64,000 nt of DNA from assembly GCF_038592905.1 (NCBI RefSeq), contig NZ_CP151943.1:4166501-4230500 (forward strand), read 5' to 3'. Made by a program: the position numbers and the translations under genes. Shown here piece after piece: positions 39,657 to 48,925 of this stretch (its first letter is position 1; every line of letters starts with the position of its first letter). The notes beneath the pieces were generated by a model, which searched no databases, was not told the DNA's origin, and was given only the letters and a program-made list of their open reading frames with translations. This stretch comes from Neobacillus sp. FSL H8-0543. Its GTDB lineage: Bacteria; Bacillota; Bacilli; Bacillales; Cytobacillaceae.

Positions 39657-40580
39657 GTGGAAGGGATCTTACCTTTATATAAACCAGCTGGCATGACATC
39701 GCATGATTGTATTTTCCGATTGCGAAAAATATTAAAAACTAAAAAGGTAGGCCATACGGGCACACTTGATCCTGATGTGACTGGTGTTCTTCCTATTTGT
39801 ATAGGGAAGGCCACGAAGGTAGCTGAGTACATAACGGATGCAGGAAAAACCTATGAGGGAGAGGTAACAATTGGTTTTTCAACAACTACTGAGGATGCAT
39901 CAGGAGAAATAGTTGAAAAAAAGAAAGTAAATAGGGCCATTTCAAGAGAAGAAATCCAACAGACTCTTCTGTCTCTTACAGGAGAAATAAAACAAACACC
40001 GCCGATGTTTTCAGCCGTAAAAGTAGGTGGAACACGTCTATATGAATATGCTCGAAAAGGGATTGAAGTGGAACGGCCTACTAGAGTGGTGACAATTTAT
40101 TCTATTGAATTACTGGATGATCGTGATGTCTATAAAGGAGAGGAAACAATCTCCTTCCGTTTTAGAGTAAGCTGCAGTAAAGGGACATATATAAGGACTC
40201 TTGCTGTAATGATTGGTGAATTACTTGGGTACCCGGCACATATGTCAAACTTAAAACGGGTACAATCTGCCGCCTTTCATTTAGAGGATTGTTTAACCTT
40301 TGAACAGGTTGAAGAGCTGATGGAAACAGGGAAGATTGAAGCTAGTTTAAGACCGCTGGAAATGGCAATTTCTCATTTGCCGAAATACGTAATAAATGAT
40401 AAAGTAGCAGAGAAAGTGAAAAATGGCGCACTTTTACAAATACCTGAACATTTAAAAAATAGCAACGGACCTATTGTCGCTGAAACAGAAGCTGGCCTGG
40501 CACTTGCGATTTACTCCATTCATCCAAACAAGCCAGGACTTCTTAAGCCGGTAAAAGTATTGCGAAATGAGCAAGAATAA
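39657..40580 (+). CDS. truB: tRNA pseudouridine-55 synthase TruB
   Basis: A 307-residue pseudouridine synthase acting on U55 in the tRNA T-loop. Catalytic Asp38 lies in HTGTLDPDVTG; the KPAGMTSHD start and CSKGTYIRTLA are conserved. I choose GTG 39657 because AAGGAGG (39642-39648) is 8 bp away, whereas ATG 39651 lies almost on top of it and would add two residues. Confidence 0.95.
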   Translation: MEGILPLYKPAGMTSHDCIFRLRKILKTKKVGHTGTLDPDVTGVLPICIGKATKVAEYITDAGKTYEGEVTIGFSTTTEDASGEIVEKKKVNRAISREEIQQTLLSLTGEIKQTPPMFSAVKVGGTRLYEYARKGIEVERPTRVVTIYSIELLDDRDVYKGEETISFRFRVSCSKGTYIRTLAVMIGELLGYPAHMSNLKRVQSAAFHLEDCLTFEQVEELMETGKIEASLRPLEMAISHLPKYVINDKVAEKVKNGALLQIPEHLKNSNGPIVAETEAGLALAIYSIHPNKPGLLKPVKVLRNEQE

Positions 40581-40612
40581 AAAAGGTAAGGTCTAGAAAA
40601 GGTGAGTTTCGA

Positions 40613-41575
40613 TTGGAAGTAATTAAACTTAGTTTTCCGTTAAATATAGATAGAATTAAAATACCGCCCTTAGCGATGGCGCTGGGTTATTTTGATGGAG
40701 TTCATTTAGGCCATCAGAAAGTCATTCTTGAAGCAAAAAAACAGGCTGAGGATAAAGGTTTGCGCTCTGCAGTCATGACCTTTGATCCCCATCCATCAGT
40801 TGTTTTAGGAAAAGGCCAAAAACATGTTCATTATATAACACCGACAGCTGAAAAAGAAAAAGTAATTGAAGATTTGGGAATTGATTTTCTATTTATACTC
40901 CATTTTACAGCGGAATTTGCAAACCTGCTGCCACAAGAATTTATCGATCAATATGTGATTGGATTAAATGTCAAACACGTTGTGGCGGGCTTTGATTTTT
41001 CATATGGGAGGATGGGTAAAGGGACGATGGAAACCATTCCATTTCATTCAAGGGAACAATTTTTGTTTACAGTTATCCCAAAGTTAACCATAGACGATGA
41101 AAAAGTAAGTTCAACACGTATCCGCCAATACATAAAGGACGGTAAAACAGACAGATTGCCAGAACTGTTAGGCAGATATTATTCAACTTCTGGAATGGTT
41201 GTCCATGGTGATAAACGAGGACGGACAATTGGTTTTCCAACAGCAAATTGTGACATCAGAGACGAATTTATCTTACCGCCAATAGGTGTCTACGCAGTTA
41301 GAATGAAGGTTGATGGTACATGGTATCAAGGAGTTTGCAATTTAGGCTATAAACCAACCTTTAATAAGGAAGCGAACAAAACTTCTGTCGAAGTTCATTT
41401 ATTTAATTTTGATCAAGATATCTATGGGGAAAAAGTGATAGTCGAATGGCATCTTTATTTAAGAAAAGAACAAAAGTTTTCTGGGATTGAAGAACTGATC
41501 TCACAAATTGAGAAAGATAAACAAAATGCCATAAAGTACTTTGAAAAATTCGACAAAATTTCAGCTAATCCATGA
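40613..41575 (+). CDS. ribF: Bifunctional riboflavin kinase / FAD synthetase
   Basis: A 320-residue enzyme converting riboflavin to FMN and FMN to FAD. The N-terminal nucleotidyltransferase half (about 15-175) has ALGYFDGVHLGHQKVI; the C-terminal flavokinase half has GDKRGRTIGFPTAN. The start is TTG 40613 with AAAAGGTGAG upstream. In B. subtilis the gene is also called ribC. Confidence 0.96.
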   Translation: MEVIKLSFPLNIDRIKIPPLAMALGYFDGVHLGHQKVILEAKKQAEDKGLRSAVMTFDPHPSVVLGKGQKHVHYITPTAEKEKVIEDLGIDFLFILHFTAEFANLLPQEFIDQYVIGLNVKHVVAGFDFSYGRMGKGTMETIPFHSREQFLFTVIPKLTIDDEKVSSTRIRQYIKDGKTDRLPELLGRYYSTSGMVVHGDKRGRTIGFPTANCDIRDEFILPPIGVYAVRMKVDGTWYQGVCNLGYKPTFNKEANKTSVEVHLFNFDQDIYGEKVIVEWHLYLRKEQKFSGIEELISQIEKDKQNAIKYFEKFDKISANP

Positions 41576-41601
41576 TCAAAGGATCTATTCTATGATTTGA
41601 C

Positions 41602-41630
41602 TTGCATTTTGTCATAAAACGTTGTATTCT
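41602..41630 (+). promoter_or_regulatory. Promoter candidate for rpsO
   Basis: TTGCAT (41602-41607), 17-bp spacer, TATTCT (41625-41630), immediately after ribF. Confidence 0.5.
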
Positions 41631-41649
41631 TATTAACGTATTAAAAATA

Positions 41650-41700
41650 ACCTTTGCTTGGCAAGTCGAGTCACCGACGCTTGCTCGGTAACAGGGGATA
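41650..41700 (+). promoter_or_regulatory. Probable S15 autoregulatory leader
   Basis: Two adjacent hairpins precede rpsO: TTGC-TTG-GCAA and ACCGA/TCGGT with a 7-nt loop. In Bacillaceae S15 represses its own mRNA by binding a structured leader, and this is the expected place. Pairing is visible; S15 binding is inferred. Confidence 0.5.
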
Positions 41701-41720
41701 TCTATTAGGAGGTGAATAGG

Positions 41721-41990
41721 ATGGCAATCACTCAAGAGCGTAAAAATGAGCTTATCAATGAGTATAAAACTCATGAAAACGATACTGGATCTGCAGAGGT
41801 TCAAATCGCTGTCCTTACTGAATCAATCAACAATTTGAATGAGCACTTACGTACTCATAAGAAGGACCACCACTCACGTCGCGGTCTGTTGAAAATGGTT
41901 GGTAAGCGTCGTAATCTTTTAACTTACCTGCGTAACAATGAAGTTCAACGTTACCGTGTGTTAATCAAAAAACTTGGTCTTCGTAGATAA
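41721..41990 (+). CDS. rpsO: 30S ribosomal protein S15
   Basis: An 89-residue small-subunit protein binding the central domain of 16S rRNA. It reads [21 protein letters not shown] and [21 protein letters not shown] 41721 follows AGGAGGTGA. Monocistronic, with its own promoter and terminator. Confidence 0.98.
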   Translation: MAITQERKNELINEYKTHENDTGSAEVQIAVLTESINNLNEHLRTHKKDHHSRRGLLKMVGKRRNLLTYLRNNEVQRYRVLIKKLGLRR

Positions 41991-41996
41991 TAAGAG

Positions 41997-42021
41997 AAAG
42001 CGGGATTTTTCCCGCTTTTTT
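41997..42021 (+). terminator. Terminator after rpsO
   Basis: AAAGCGGGA/TCCCGCTTT, 4-nt loop, T tract. Confidence 0.92.
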
Positions 42022-42214
42022 GTTAGGTAAAAAAATAATAATAACAAAGAATACAAAGAATCTTTTATACATATTTTAAGTCACGAAAAATTTGTGCATA
42101 CTATAAGTATATTTACTTTGATAACATAAGCTATAAAGGCTTTTTTTATATGTTTAAAGCGAAACTCATTTCGCAACATTCTCCAATGCGATTTAGATAG
42201 AGAGGGGTAACAAA

Positions 42215-44332
42215 ATGGAACAAACGAAACACGAGTATTCTATGGATTGGGCTGGCCGCAAATTAACAGTTGAAATCGGACAACTAGCAAAACAAGCAAA
42301 TGGTGCGGTAATGGTGCGCTACGGCGATACAGCTGTATTAAGTACGGCAACAGCTTCAAAGGAACCGAGAAATTTAGACTTTTTCCCTTTAACAGTTAAC
42401 TATGAAGAACGCTTATACGCTGTAGGTAAAATCCCAGGCGGATTTATTAAACGGGAGGGGCGTCCAAGTGACAAAGCAATCTTAGCCAGTCGTCTAATCG
42501 ATCGCCCAATTCGTCCGCTTTTTGCTGACGGGTTCCGTAATGATGTACAAGTTATCAGTATCGTAATGAGTGTAGATCAAGACTGTTCTTCAGAAATGGC
42601 AGCAATGTTCGGTTCTTCTTTAGCGCTTTGTACTTCAGACATTCCGTTTGAAGGTCCGATTGCCGGTGTAGTGGTAGGTCAAGTAAACGGAGAATTTGTT
42701 ATCAATCCAACTGTAGATCAAGCAGAAAAAAGCATAATGAATTTAACCGTTGCAGGTACGAAAGATGCAATCAACATGGTTGAAGCGCGAGCAGATGAAG
42801 TTCCTGAGGAAACAATGCTTGAAGCAATTATGTTTGGTCATAACGAAATCAAACGTTTAATTGAATTCCAAGAAATGATTGTTTCAGAAATTGGCAAGGA
42901 AAAAAGACAAATTACCTTATATGAACTGGATCAAGATTTAGAAGCAGAAGTAAGAGAAATATGTGAATCTGAAATGATTAATGCGATTCAAGTTCAAGAA
43001 AAGCATGCTCGTGAAGATGCTATTAATGAAGTTAAAAATAAAGTGTTAGCAAAGTTTGAAGAACAAGAAGCAACAGATGAAGACATTAAACAAATTAAGA
43101 AAATTTTGGACAAGATGGTTAAAGGTGAAGTTCGCCGCTTAATTACAGTGGAAAAGATTCGTCCAGATGGCCGTAAAATTGACGAAATTCGTCCACTATC
43201 TTCTCAGGTTAGTATATTACCGCGAACACATGGTTCAGGTTTGTTCACGCGTGGGCAGACACAGGCATTAAGTATTTGTACTCTCGGTGCAATGGGTGAT
43301 GTACAGATTCTTGATGGCTTAGGAATTGAAGAAGAAAAACGGTTTATGCATCATTATAATTTCCCGTTATTTAGTGTCGGCGAAACTGGCCCTATCCGTG
43401 GACCAGGCCGTCGCGAAATTGGACATGGTAACCTTGGTGAGCGTGCACTTGAACCTATTATTCCGAACGAAAAAGATTTCCCTTATACCATCCGTCTTGT
43501 TTCAGAGGTTCTTGAGTCCAACGGTTCTACTTCACAAGCAAGTATCTGTGCAAGTACACTGGCGATGATGGATGCCGGTGTTCCTATAAAAGCCCCTGTT
43601 GCAGGTATTGCTATGGGCCTCGTAAAATCAGGTGAACATTATACAGTTCTATCTGATATTCAAGGCATGGAAGATCATCTGGGAGATATGGATTTCAAAG
43701 TTGCAGGTACTGCTGCAGGTGTCACAGCACTGCAAATGGATATTAAAATTGATGGGCTTTCACGAGAAATATTAGAAGAGGCACTTCAACAGGCTAAAAT
43801 CGGAAGAATGCATATATTAGATTCGATGCTTGCAACGATTTCAGAACCTAGAACAGAACTTTCTCAATTTGCACCAAAAATTCTAACAATGACGATTAAC
43901 CCAGATAAAATCCGTGATGTAATTGGACCAAGCGGAAAACAAATCAATAAAATTATTGAAGAAACTGGCGTTAAGATTGATATCGAACAAGATGGTACTG
44001 TCTTTATTGCCTCAACAAATCAGGAAATGAATCAAAAAGCGAAAAAAATCATCGAAGACATCGTTCGTGAAGTACAGGTCGGTGAACTTTACTTGGGTAA
44101 AGTGAAACGAATCGAAAAATTTGGTGCCTTCGTAGAAGTTTTCGCAGGTAAAGATGGATTGGTTCATATTTCTGAACTAGCTGAGGAACGTGTAGGAAAA
44201 GTTGAAGATGTTATTAAACTTGGTGATGAAATCTTAGTTAAAGTTACAGAGATTGATAAACAAGGCCGAGTGAATCTTTCGCGTAAGGCAGTACTTAAAG
44301 AACAACGTGAAAAGGCTGAACAGAAACAATAA
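42215..44332 (+). CDS. pnp: Polyribonucleotide nucleotidyltransferase (PNPase)
   Basis: A 705-residue 3-5 phosphorolytic exoribonuclease of the RNA degradosome network, also tied to competence in B. subtilis. Two RNase PH domains (about 1-215 and 310-540) are followed by KH ([15 protein letters not shown]) and S1 domains ([19 protein letters not shown]). Full length. The 190 bp before it are AT-rich with no confident regulatory motif. Confidence 0.98.
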   Translation: MEQTKHEYSMDWAGRKLTVEIGQLAKQANGAVMVRYGDTAVLSTATASKEPRNLDFFPLTVNYEERLYAVGKIPGGFIKREGRPSDKAILASRLIDRPIRPLFADGFRNDVQVISIVMSVDQDCSSEMAAMFGSSLALCTSDIPFEGPIAGVVVGQVNGEFVINPTVDQAEKSIMNLTVAGTKDAINMVEARADEVPEETMLEAIMFGHNEIKRLIEFQEMIVSEIGKEKRQITLYELDQDLEAEVREICESEMINAIQVQEKHAREDAINEVKNKVLAKFEEQEATDEDIKQIKKILDKMVKGEVRRLITVEKIRPDGRKIDEIRPLSSQVSILPRTHGSGLFTRGQTQALSICTLGAMGDVQILDGLGIEEEKRFMHHYNFPLFSVGETGPIRGPGRREIGHGNLGERALEPIIPNEKDFPYTIRLVSEVLESNGSTSQASICASTLAMMDAGVPIKAPVAGIAMGLVKSGEHYTVLSDIQGMEDHLGDMDFKVAGTAAGVTALQMDIKIDGLSREILEEALQQAKIGRMHILDSMLATISEPRTELSQFAPKILTMTINPDKIRDVIGPSGKQINKIIEETGVKIDIEQDGTVFIASTNQEMNQKAKKIIEDIVREVQVGELYLGKVKRIEKFGAFVEVFAGKDGLVHISELAEERVGKVEDVIKLGDEILVKVTEIDKQGRVNLSRKAVLKEQREKAEQKQ

Positions 44333-44354
44333 ACAATATAGAAATGACATCGGG

Positions 44355-44381
44355 AGGTCAGGGGTAACCCCTGACCTTTTT
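44355..44381 (+). terminator. Terminator after pnp
   Basis: Perfect 10-bp stem AGGTCAGGGG/CCCCTGACCT, TAA loop, five T. Confidence 0.92.
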
Positions 44382-44428
44382 GATGTTGTACCTAAATGAA
44401 TAGGTAACCTTATAGTTCGGAGGTAATG

Positions 44429-44449
44429 ATGTTCTACCTTGTCCTTTAA
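44429..44449 (+). other. Possible minimal upstream ORF before ylxY
   Basis: GGAGG at 44419-44423 is followed by ATG and a six-codon frame MFYLVL ending in TAA at 44447. It sits 34 bp before ylxY. A leader peptide or a chance match are both possible. Confidence 0.2.
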
Positions 44450-44482
44450 ATACATATATTTTGTATTAAGGGGGCATAGTAA

Positions 44483-45430
44483 ATGAAAAAGTTAGGTATA
44501 GTTGTATTATTTATTTTGGCTTTATTGATGATAGTAAATAATTCATATGTAAATAAATATGTAGCCTTATTAACAGAAAGCGCAATACTAGCGGTGAATC
44601 CAACAGATCCTCTTTATCAAAGTATAGTAAAGAATGCTTCTACATATGAAATACCACCTTCCGATGCGAAAATTGACAGAGTCTGGAAAGCAATACCAGG
44701 GTATAATGGTTTAAAAGTTGATATAGAAGCATCATATAAAAATATGAAAAAAATTGACCGTTTTAATGAAAAAAAACTGGTTTTTACACAAATGAAACCG
44801 GAAGTGCATCTTAACGATTTACCTCCCTCTCCCATTTACCGAGGGCACCCAGAAAAACCAATGGTCAGTTTCATCATAAATGTGGCTTGGGGAAATGAAT
44901 ATTTATCAGATATACTTGCAACCTTAAAGAAGGATCAAGTATCTGCGAGTTTTTTCCTTGAGGGTAATTGGGTTAAGAAAAACCCGGAGCTTGCTAAAAT
45001 GATTGTGAGCGCAGGACATGAAGTTGGAAACCACTCTTATTCACATCCTGATATGAAAATATTAGGAGCAGCGCAGACAAGGAATCAGATGCTTAAAACG
45101 AATGAAGTAATTGAAGCGGCGACAGGAGTGAAACCTGTTTGGTTTGCACCCCCGAGCGGCAGCTATCGCGATGAGACGGTAAAAATTGCAGCTGAATATA
45201 AGATGAAAACAGTCATGTGGACAGTTGATACAGTGGACTGGAAAAAACCAACACCTGAAACGCTAATAAATCGTGTAATATCAAAAATTGACAATGGTTC
45301 AATCGTTCTTATGCATCCAACCGAAGCAACTGCAAAATCGTTAAATCGGTTAATTGCACTTATTAAAGAAAAAGAATTAAAAATCGGTACGGTTTCCGAT
45401 TTAATGAATGAGGAAAGAATTTTGAAATAA
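44483..45430 (+). CDS. ylxY: YlxY, polysaccharide-deacetylase-like protein
   Basis: A 315-residue exported protein: an N-terminal signal or anchor segment (residues 4-28) and a NodB-type domain (about 125-300). The zinc ligands of the H-x3-H motif are His184 and His188 in GNHSYSHPD. The usual TFDDG motif, with catalytic base and metal Asp, reads NVAWG at 133-137, so both aspartates are absent. It may be non-catalytic or work differently. Its neighbour order pnp-ylxY-mlpA matches B. subtilis. Confidence 0.88.
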   Translation: MKKLGIVVLFILALLMIVNNSYVNKYVALLTESAILAVNPTDPLYQSIVKNASTYEIPPSDAKIDRVWKAIPGYNGLKVDIEASYKNMKKIDRFNEKKLVFTQMKPEVHLNDLPPSPIYRGHPEKPMVSFIINVAWGNEYLSDILATLKKDQVSASFFLEGNWVKKNPELAKMIVSAGHEVGNHSYSHPDMKILGAAQTRNQMLKTNEVIEAATGVKPVWFAPPSGSYRDETVKIAAEYKMKTVMWTVDTVDWKKPTPETLINRVISKIDNGSIVLMHPTEATAKSLNRLIALIKEKELKIGTVSDLMNEERILK

Positions 45431-45518
45431 GTGGGAAATATATTCGGAAATTGGAGAAAATATCCCAATGAACTATTTCAATTCCTGAAAAAGCAGTTGT
45501 ATTAACAGGAGGAATTCG

Positions 45519-46757
45519 ATGATAAACAGATATACATGCAATAACGGTGTAAGAATTGTATTAGAAAATATTCCGCACGTTCGATCTGTAGCCATTGGTG
45601 TATGGATTGGCACTGGTTCAAGAAATGAAGATCCTCAAACAAACGGAATTTCTCATTTCCTGGAGCATATGTTTTTCAAGGGAACAAAAACACGAACTGC
45701 TAAAGAAATCGCAGAATCCTTTGATAGTATCGGTGGCCAAGTGAACGCCTTTACCTCAAAGGAATATACATGCTACTATGCAAAAGTACTTGATACCCAC
45801 TCGCAATTTGCATTAGATGTATTAGCCGATATGTTCTTTAACTCTTCCTTTGATGAAGTGGAATTACAGAAGGAAAGAAATGTTGTATTAGAAGAAATTA
45901 AAATGTATGAGGATACTCCTGATGATATCGTTCATGATTTACTAAGCCGTGCGGTATATGAAGATCATCCACTTGGTTACCCGATATTAGGGACAGAGGA
46001 GACACTAAATACTTTTTCTGGAGATACACTTAGAGACTACATTCACGAAAGATACACTCCCGAAAATGTAGTTATATCAATCGCTGGTAATATTTCTGAA
46101 AACTTTATCCAAGAGGTTGAGAAGTATTTTGGCTCTTATGTGGGTGGCAAACATGAAACGACAGATAACCTTCCTGTTTTTCACTCTAATCGCTTATCAC
46201 GGAAGAAGGATACGGAGCAAGCCCATTTATGTATAGGTTTCGAAGGATTAAAAGTCGGTCATGAGGATATGTATAGCTTAATTGTCTTAAATAATGTCTT
46301 AGGGGGTAGCATGAGTAGTCGGCTATTCCAAGAAGTCCGCGAGCAGAGAGGCTTAGCCTATTCCGTTTTTTCTTATCATTCTGCCTATCAGGATAATGGG
46401 GTTGTGACGGTCTATGGTGGTACAGGAGCAAAACAGCTTGATGTCTTATTTGATACCGTTCAGGAAACACTTGCAAAGTTGAAGCAAGACGGAATTACTG
46501 AGAAAGAGCTCACTAACAGTAAAGAACAGTTAAAAGGAAGTTTAATGCTCAGTTTAGAAAGTACAAATAGCAGGATGAGCAGAAACGGGAAAAATGAACT
46601 TCTATTAAAACGTCATCGCTCACTTGATGAAATTATTGATCAAATTGACTTAATAACAAAGAAAAGTGTTAATGATATGGCACATGCCGTCTTTACGGAT
46701 AAATACTCTGTTTCATTAATTAGCCCTAACGGTGATTTTCCAACTAACTTAAAATAA
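45519..46757 (+). CDS. mlpA: M16 family zinc peptidase (MlpA/YmxG)
   Basis: A 412-residue processing-peptidase-like enzyme. The inverted zinc motif HxxEH is His46, Glu49, His50 in ISHFLEHMFFKGT, with the third ligand expected in the following EEIKMYEDTPDD helix. Two M16 halves are present. In B. subtilis the product (MlpA) affects protease expression. ACAGGAGGA precedes the ATG. Confidence 0.94.
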   Translation: MINRYTCNNGVRIVLENIPHVRSVAIGVWIGTGSRNEDPQTNGISHFLEHMFFKGTKTRTAKEIAESFDSIGGQVNAFTSKEYTCYYAKVLDTHSQFALDVLADMFFNSSFDEVELQKERNVVLEEIKMYEDTPDDIVHDLLSRAVYEDHPLGYPILGTEETLNTFSGDTLRDYIHERYTPENVVISIAGNISENFIQEVEKYFGSYVGGKHETTDNLPVFHSNRLSRKKDTEQAHLCIGFEGLKVGHEDMYSLIVLNNVLGGSMSSRLFQEVREQRGLAYSVFSYHSAYQDNGVVTVYGGTGAKQLDVLFDTVQETLAKLKQDGITEKELTNSKEQLKGSLMLSLESTNSRMSRNGKNELLLKRHRSLDEIIDQIDLITKKSVNDMAHAVFTDKYSVSLISPNGDFPTNLK

Positions 46758-46764
46758 ATGGAAT

Positions 46765-46791
46765 AAACAGTTCAAGTGCGAACTGTTTTTT
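46765..46791 (+). terminator. Terminator after mlpA
   Basis: AAACAGTTC/GAACTGTTT, 6-nt loop, six T. Confidence 0.88.
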
Positions 46792-46856
46792 CTTTATTCT
46801 ATTTTTGGACTTCTATCGATACACTTATAGAAAAGGGTACGAGGGGAGTTCAATAC

Positions 46857-47111
46857 ATGAGGCTAAGTGAATTAAGTGGAAAAGAGATTGTTGACATAAA
46901 AAAAGCAGAGCGACTTGGAGTGCTTGGGCAGACGGATCTTGAAATTAATGAAGGAACTGGGCAAATTCAGGCTCTTTTAATTCCTTCATTGAAATGGTTT
47001 GGTTTCAGGAAACAAGGAGATGAAATAAGAGTGCCGTGGCAGCATATTAAAAAAATTGGCGCAGATATGATAATTATTGATGTACCAGAAGGGTTAGAGG
47101 AACGAGAATAG
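46857..47111 (+). CDS. ymxH: YlmC/YmxH family PRC-barrel protein
   Basis: An 84-residue protein starting MRLSELSGKEIVDIKKAERL, a PRC-barrel fold of the YlmC/YmxH sporulation-associated family. ATG 46857 follows GAGGGGA; the in-frame start at 46776 would lie in the mlpA terminator and is rejected. Function unknown beyond its family and its place before spoVFA. Confidence 0.9.
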   Translation: MRLSELSGKEIVDIKKAERLGVLGQTDLEINEGTGQIQALLIPSLKWFGFRKQGDEIRVPWQHIKKIGADMIIIDVPEGLEERE

Positions 47112-47125
47112 GATGGAATATAAGG

Positions 47126-47167
47126 AAATCCCAAGCAAATTAACCTATTGCTTGGGATTTTTTTTTA
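47126..47167 (+). terminator. Terminator after ymxH
   Basis: Perfect 13-bp stem (47126-47138 with 47148-47160), 9-nt loop, long T tract. Confidence 0.93.
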
Positions 47168-47179
47168 CTTTGCTGGAAA

Positions 47180-47207
47180 ACTCACAGATTGAAGCATTCA
47201 TACATAA
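47180..47207 (+). promoter_or_regulatory. Possible sigma-K promoter for spoVFAB
   Basis: AC (47180-47181), 17-bp gap, CATACATAA (47199-47207), close to the sigma-K pattern AC - CATANNNTA. spoVFAB is sigma-K-dependent in B. subtilis, which makes the match worth recording; the -10 is off consensus at one position. Confidence 0.35.
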
Positions 47208-47273
47208 GATGTTTAAGTGATAAGAAGAAAAGACTTCCTGCTAGGATTTTTTGAAAAGAAGGTGAATGATTTC

Positions 47274-48176
47274 ATGCTGACAGGAATGCAGATAGCCGTG
47301 ATTGGTGGAGATGCAAGACAGCTGGAAATTATCCGGAAGTTAACCGAGTTAGATGCCCGATTATCGTTAATTGGCTTCGAACAGCTTGACCACGCTTTCA
47401 CAGGCGCTGTTAAGGAGAAGTTGGATGAAGTCGATTTTTCAACTATGGATGCGCTTATCTTACCGGTACCCGGTACGAATTTAGAAGGAAAGGTTGAAAC
47501 AATCTTTTCGAATGAAAAGGTAATTTTAACAAGCGAGATGCTTTTGAAAACCCCTGATCATTGCACGATCTATTCAGGCATAAGCAATTCGTATTTAAAT
47601 GGAATAACGAAAGAAACAAATCGTAACCTTATTCAGCTTTTTCAGAGGGATGATGTAGCAATATACAATTCCATTCCAACAGTTGAAGGAACCATAATGA
47701 TGGCAATTCAACACACGGATTTTACAATCCATGGTTCAAATATCGCCATTTTAGGCTTAGGAAGAGTAGGTATGAGTGTTGCGAGAACATTTCATGCTCT
47801 TGGTGCAAAAGTGAAGGTCGGTGCTAGAAAGAGCGAGCATATAGCGAGAATTACAGAAATGGGATTAACAGCTTTCCATTTAAGTGATCTTGAAAAAGAA
47901 GTAAGAGAAACAGATATCTTAATCAATACCATTCCTTTATTAATTGTGAGTGCTTCGGTTATTTCAAAATTGCCTGCACACACGCTAATAATTGACCTTG
48001 CTTCGAAACCAGGGGGAACCGATTTTAGATATGCAGAAAAAAGGGGAATAAAAGCGCTACTTGCACCAGGTTTACCAGGAATTGTTGCGCCGAAAACGGC
48101 TGGTCAAATATTGGCTAATGTTCTAGCCCAATTGCTTCAAGAGGAGTTTAGCAGGCGAAAGGGGAATATGAAATGA
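47274..48176 (+). CDS. spoVFA: Dipicolinate synthase subunit A
   Basis: A 300-residue mother-cell protein that with SpoVFB oxidises dihydrodipicolinate to dipicolinic acid, the spore-core chelator. It reads MQIAVIGGDARQLEIIRKL and has a Rossmann fold with ILGLGRVGMSVARTF. ATG 47274 has AAGGTGA upstream. It overlaps spoVFB by 4 bp. Substrate comes from the asd-dapG-dapA genes next door. Confidence 0.96.
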   Translation: MLTGMQIAVIGGDARQLEIIRKLTELDARLSLIGFEQLDHAFTGAVKEKLDEVDFSTMDALILPVPGTNLEGKVETIFSNEKVILTSEMLLKTPDHCTIYSGISNSYLNGITKETNRNLIQLFQRDDVAIYNSIPTVEGTIMMAIQHTDFTIHGSNIAILGLGRVGMSVARTFHALGAKVKVGARKSEHIARITEMGLTAFHLSDLEKEVRETDILINTIPLLIVSASVISKLPAHTLIIDLASKPGGTDFRYAEKRGIKALLAPGLPGIVAPKTAGQILANVLAQLLQEEFSRRKGNMK

Positions 48177-48772
48177 GTTTAAAAGGGAAAAAAATCGGAT
48201 TTGGATTAACTGGTTCCCATTGTACCTATGATGCAGTTTTTCCAGAAATTGAAAAGTTAGTCCAGGCAGGTGCTGAAGTTATACCAGTAGTTTCATACAC
48301 TGTTAAAAATACTGATACACGTTTTGGAAAAGGTGAAGATTGGATCGAAAGGATAGAGAACTTAACAGGAAATATAGCAATTGACTCAATTGTAAGGGCT
48401 GAACCGCTCGGACCAAAGACACCGTTAGATTGCATGGTTATAGCTCCATTAACTGGTGTATCTATGAGTAAATTTGCCAATGCCTTGAATGATAGTCCAG
48501 TATTAATGGCGGCTAAAGCGACTCTTCGCAATCTGAAGCCTGTTGTACTAGGCATTTCCACTAATGATGCGTTAGGTTTAAATGGAGTAAACTTAATGAG
48601 ATTAATGGCTACAAAACATATCTATTTTATCCCTTATGGCCAGGATGATCCTGTCAAGAAACCAAATTCGATGGTCGCAAGAATGACTTTGCTTACTGAA
48701 ACAGTAGAAGCAGCAATTGAGGGTAAACAAATTCAACCCGTGCTTGTTGAGAGATATAAGGATATCGACTAA
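48173..48772 (+). CDS. spoVFB: Dipicolinate synthase subunit B
   Basis: A 199-residue flavoprotein-like subunit: GFGLTGSHCTYDAVFPEI at the N terminus and MVIAPLTGVSMSKFANALND are shared with flavin-dependent decarboxylase folds. Together with SpoVFA it makes dipicolinate late in sporulation. Overlaps spoVFA and ends before the asd promoter region. Confidence 0.96.
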   Translation: MSLKGKKIGFGLTGSHCTYDAVFPEIEKLVQAGAEVIPVVSYTVKNTDTRFGKGEDWIERIENLTGNIAIDSIVRAEPLGPKTPLDCMVIAPLTGVSMSKFANALNDSPVLMAAKATLRNLKPVVLGISTNDALGLNGVNLMRLMATKHIYFIPYGQDDPVKKPNSMVARMTLLTETVEAAIEGKQIQPVLVERYKDID

Positions 48773-48819
48773 TTCAATCACCTTTTCATTAAATTTAGTT
48801 ATTTCTTTAAGGAATATGT

Positions 48820-48825
48820 TAGAAT
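48820..48825 (+). promoter_or_regulatory. Extended -10 promoter candidate for asd
   Basis: TGT plus TAGAAT about 100 bp before asd; no good -35. Confidence 0.35.
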
Positions 48826-48840
48826 ATATTAATAATTCAT

Positions 48841-48869
48841 CCATCAGGGGGCTGCTAGCCCACTGATGG
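48841..48869 (+). promoter_or_regulatory. Two-part hairpin before asd
   Basis: CCATCAG/CTGATGG encloses GGGCT/AGCCC with a GCT loop, followed by GTTTCTTG. It lies just after the candidate asd promoter, so it could be an attenuator, or it may be the spoVFB terminator with a poor T tract. Confidence 0.45.
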
Positions 48870-48925
48870 GTTTCTTGAAAAGAAATGACTAAATAATTAA
48901 TGGCAGATTGAAAGGGGTACTTGAT

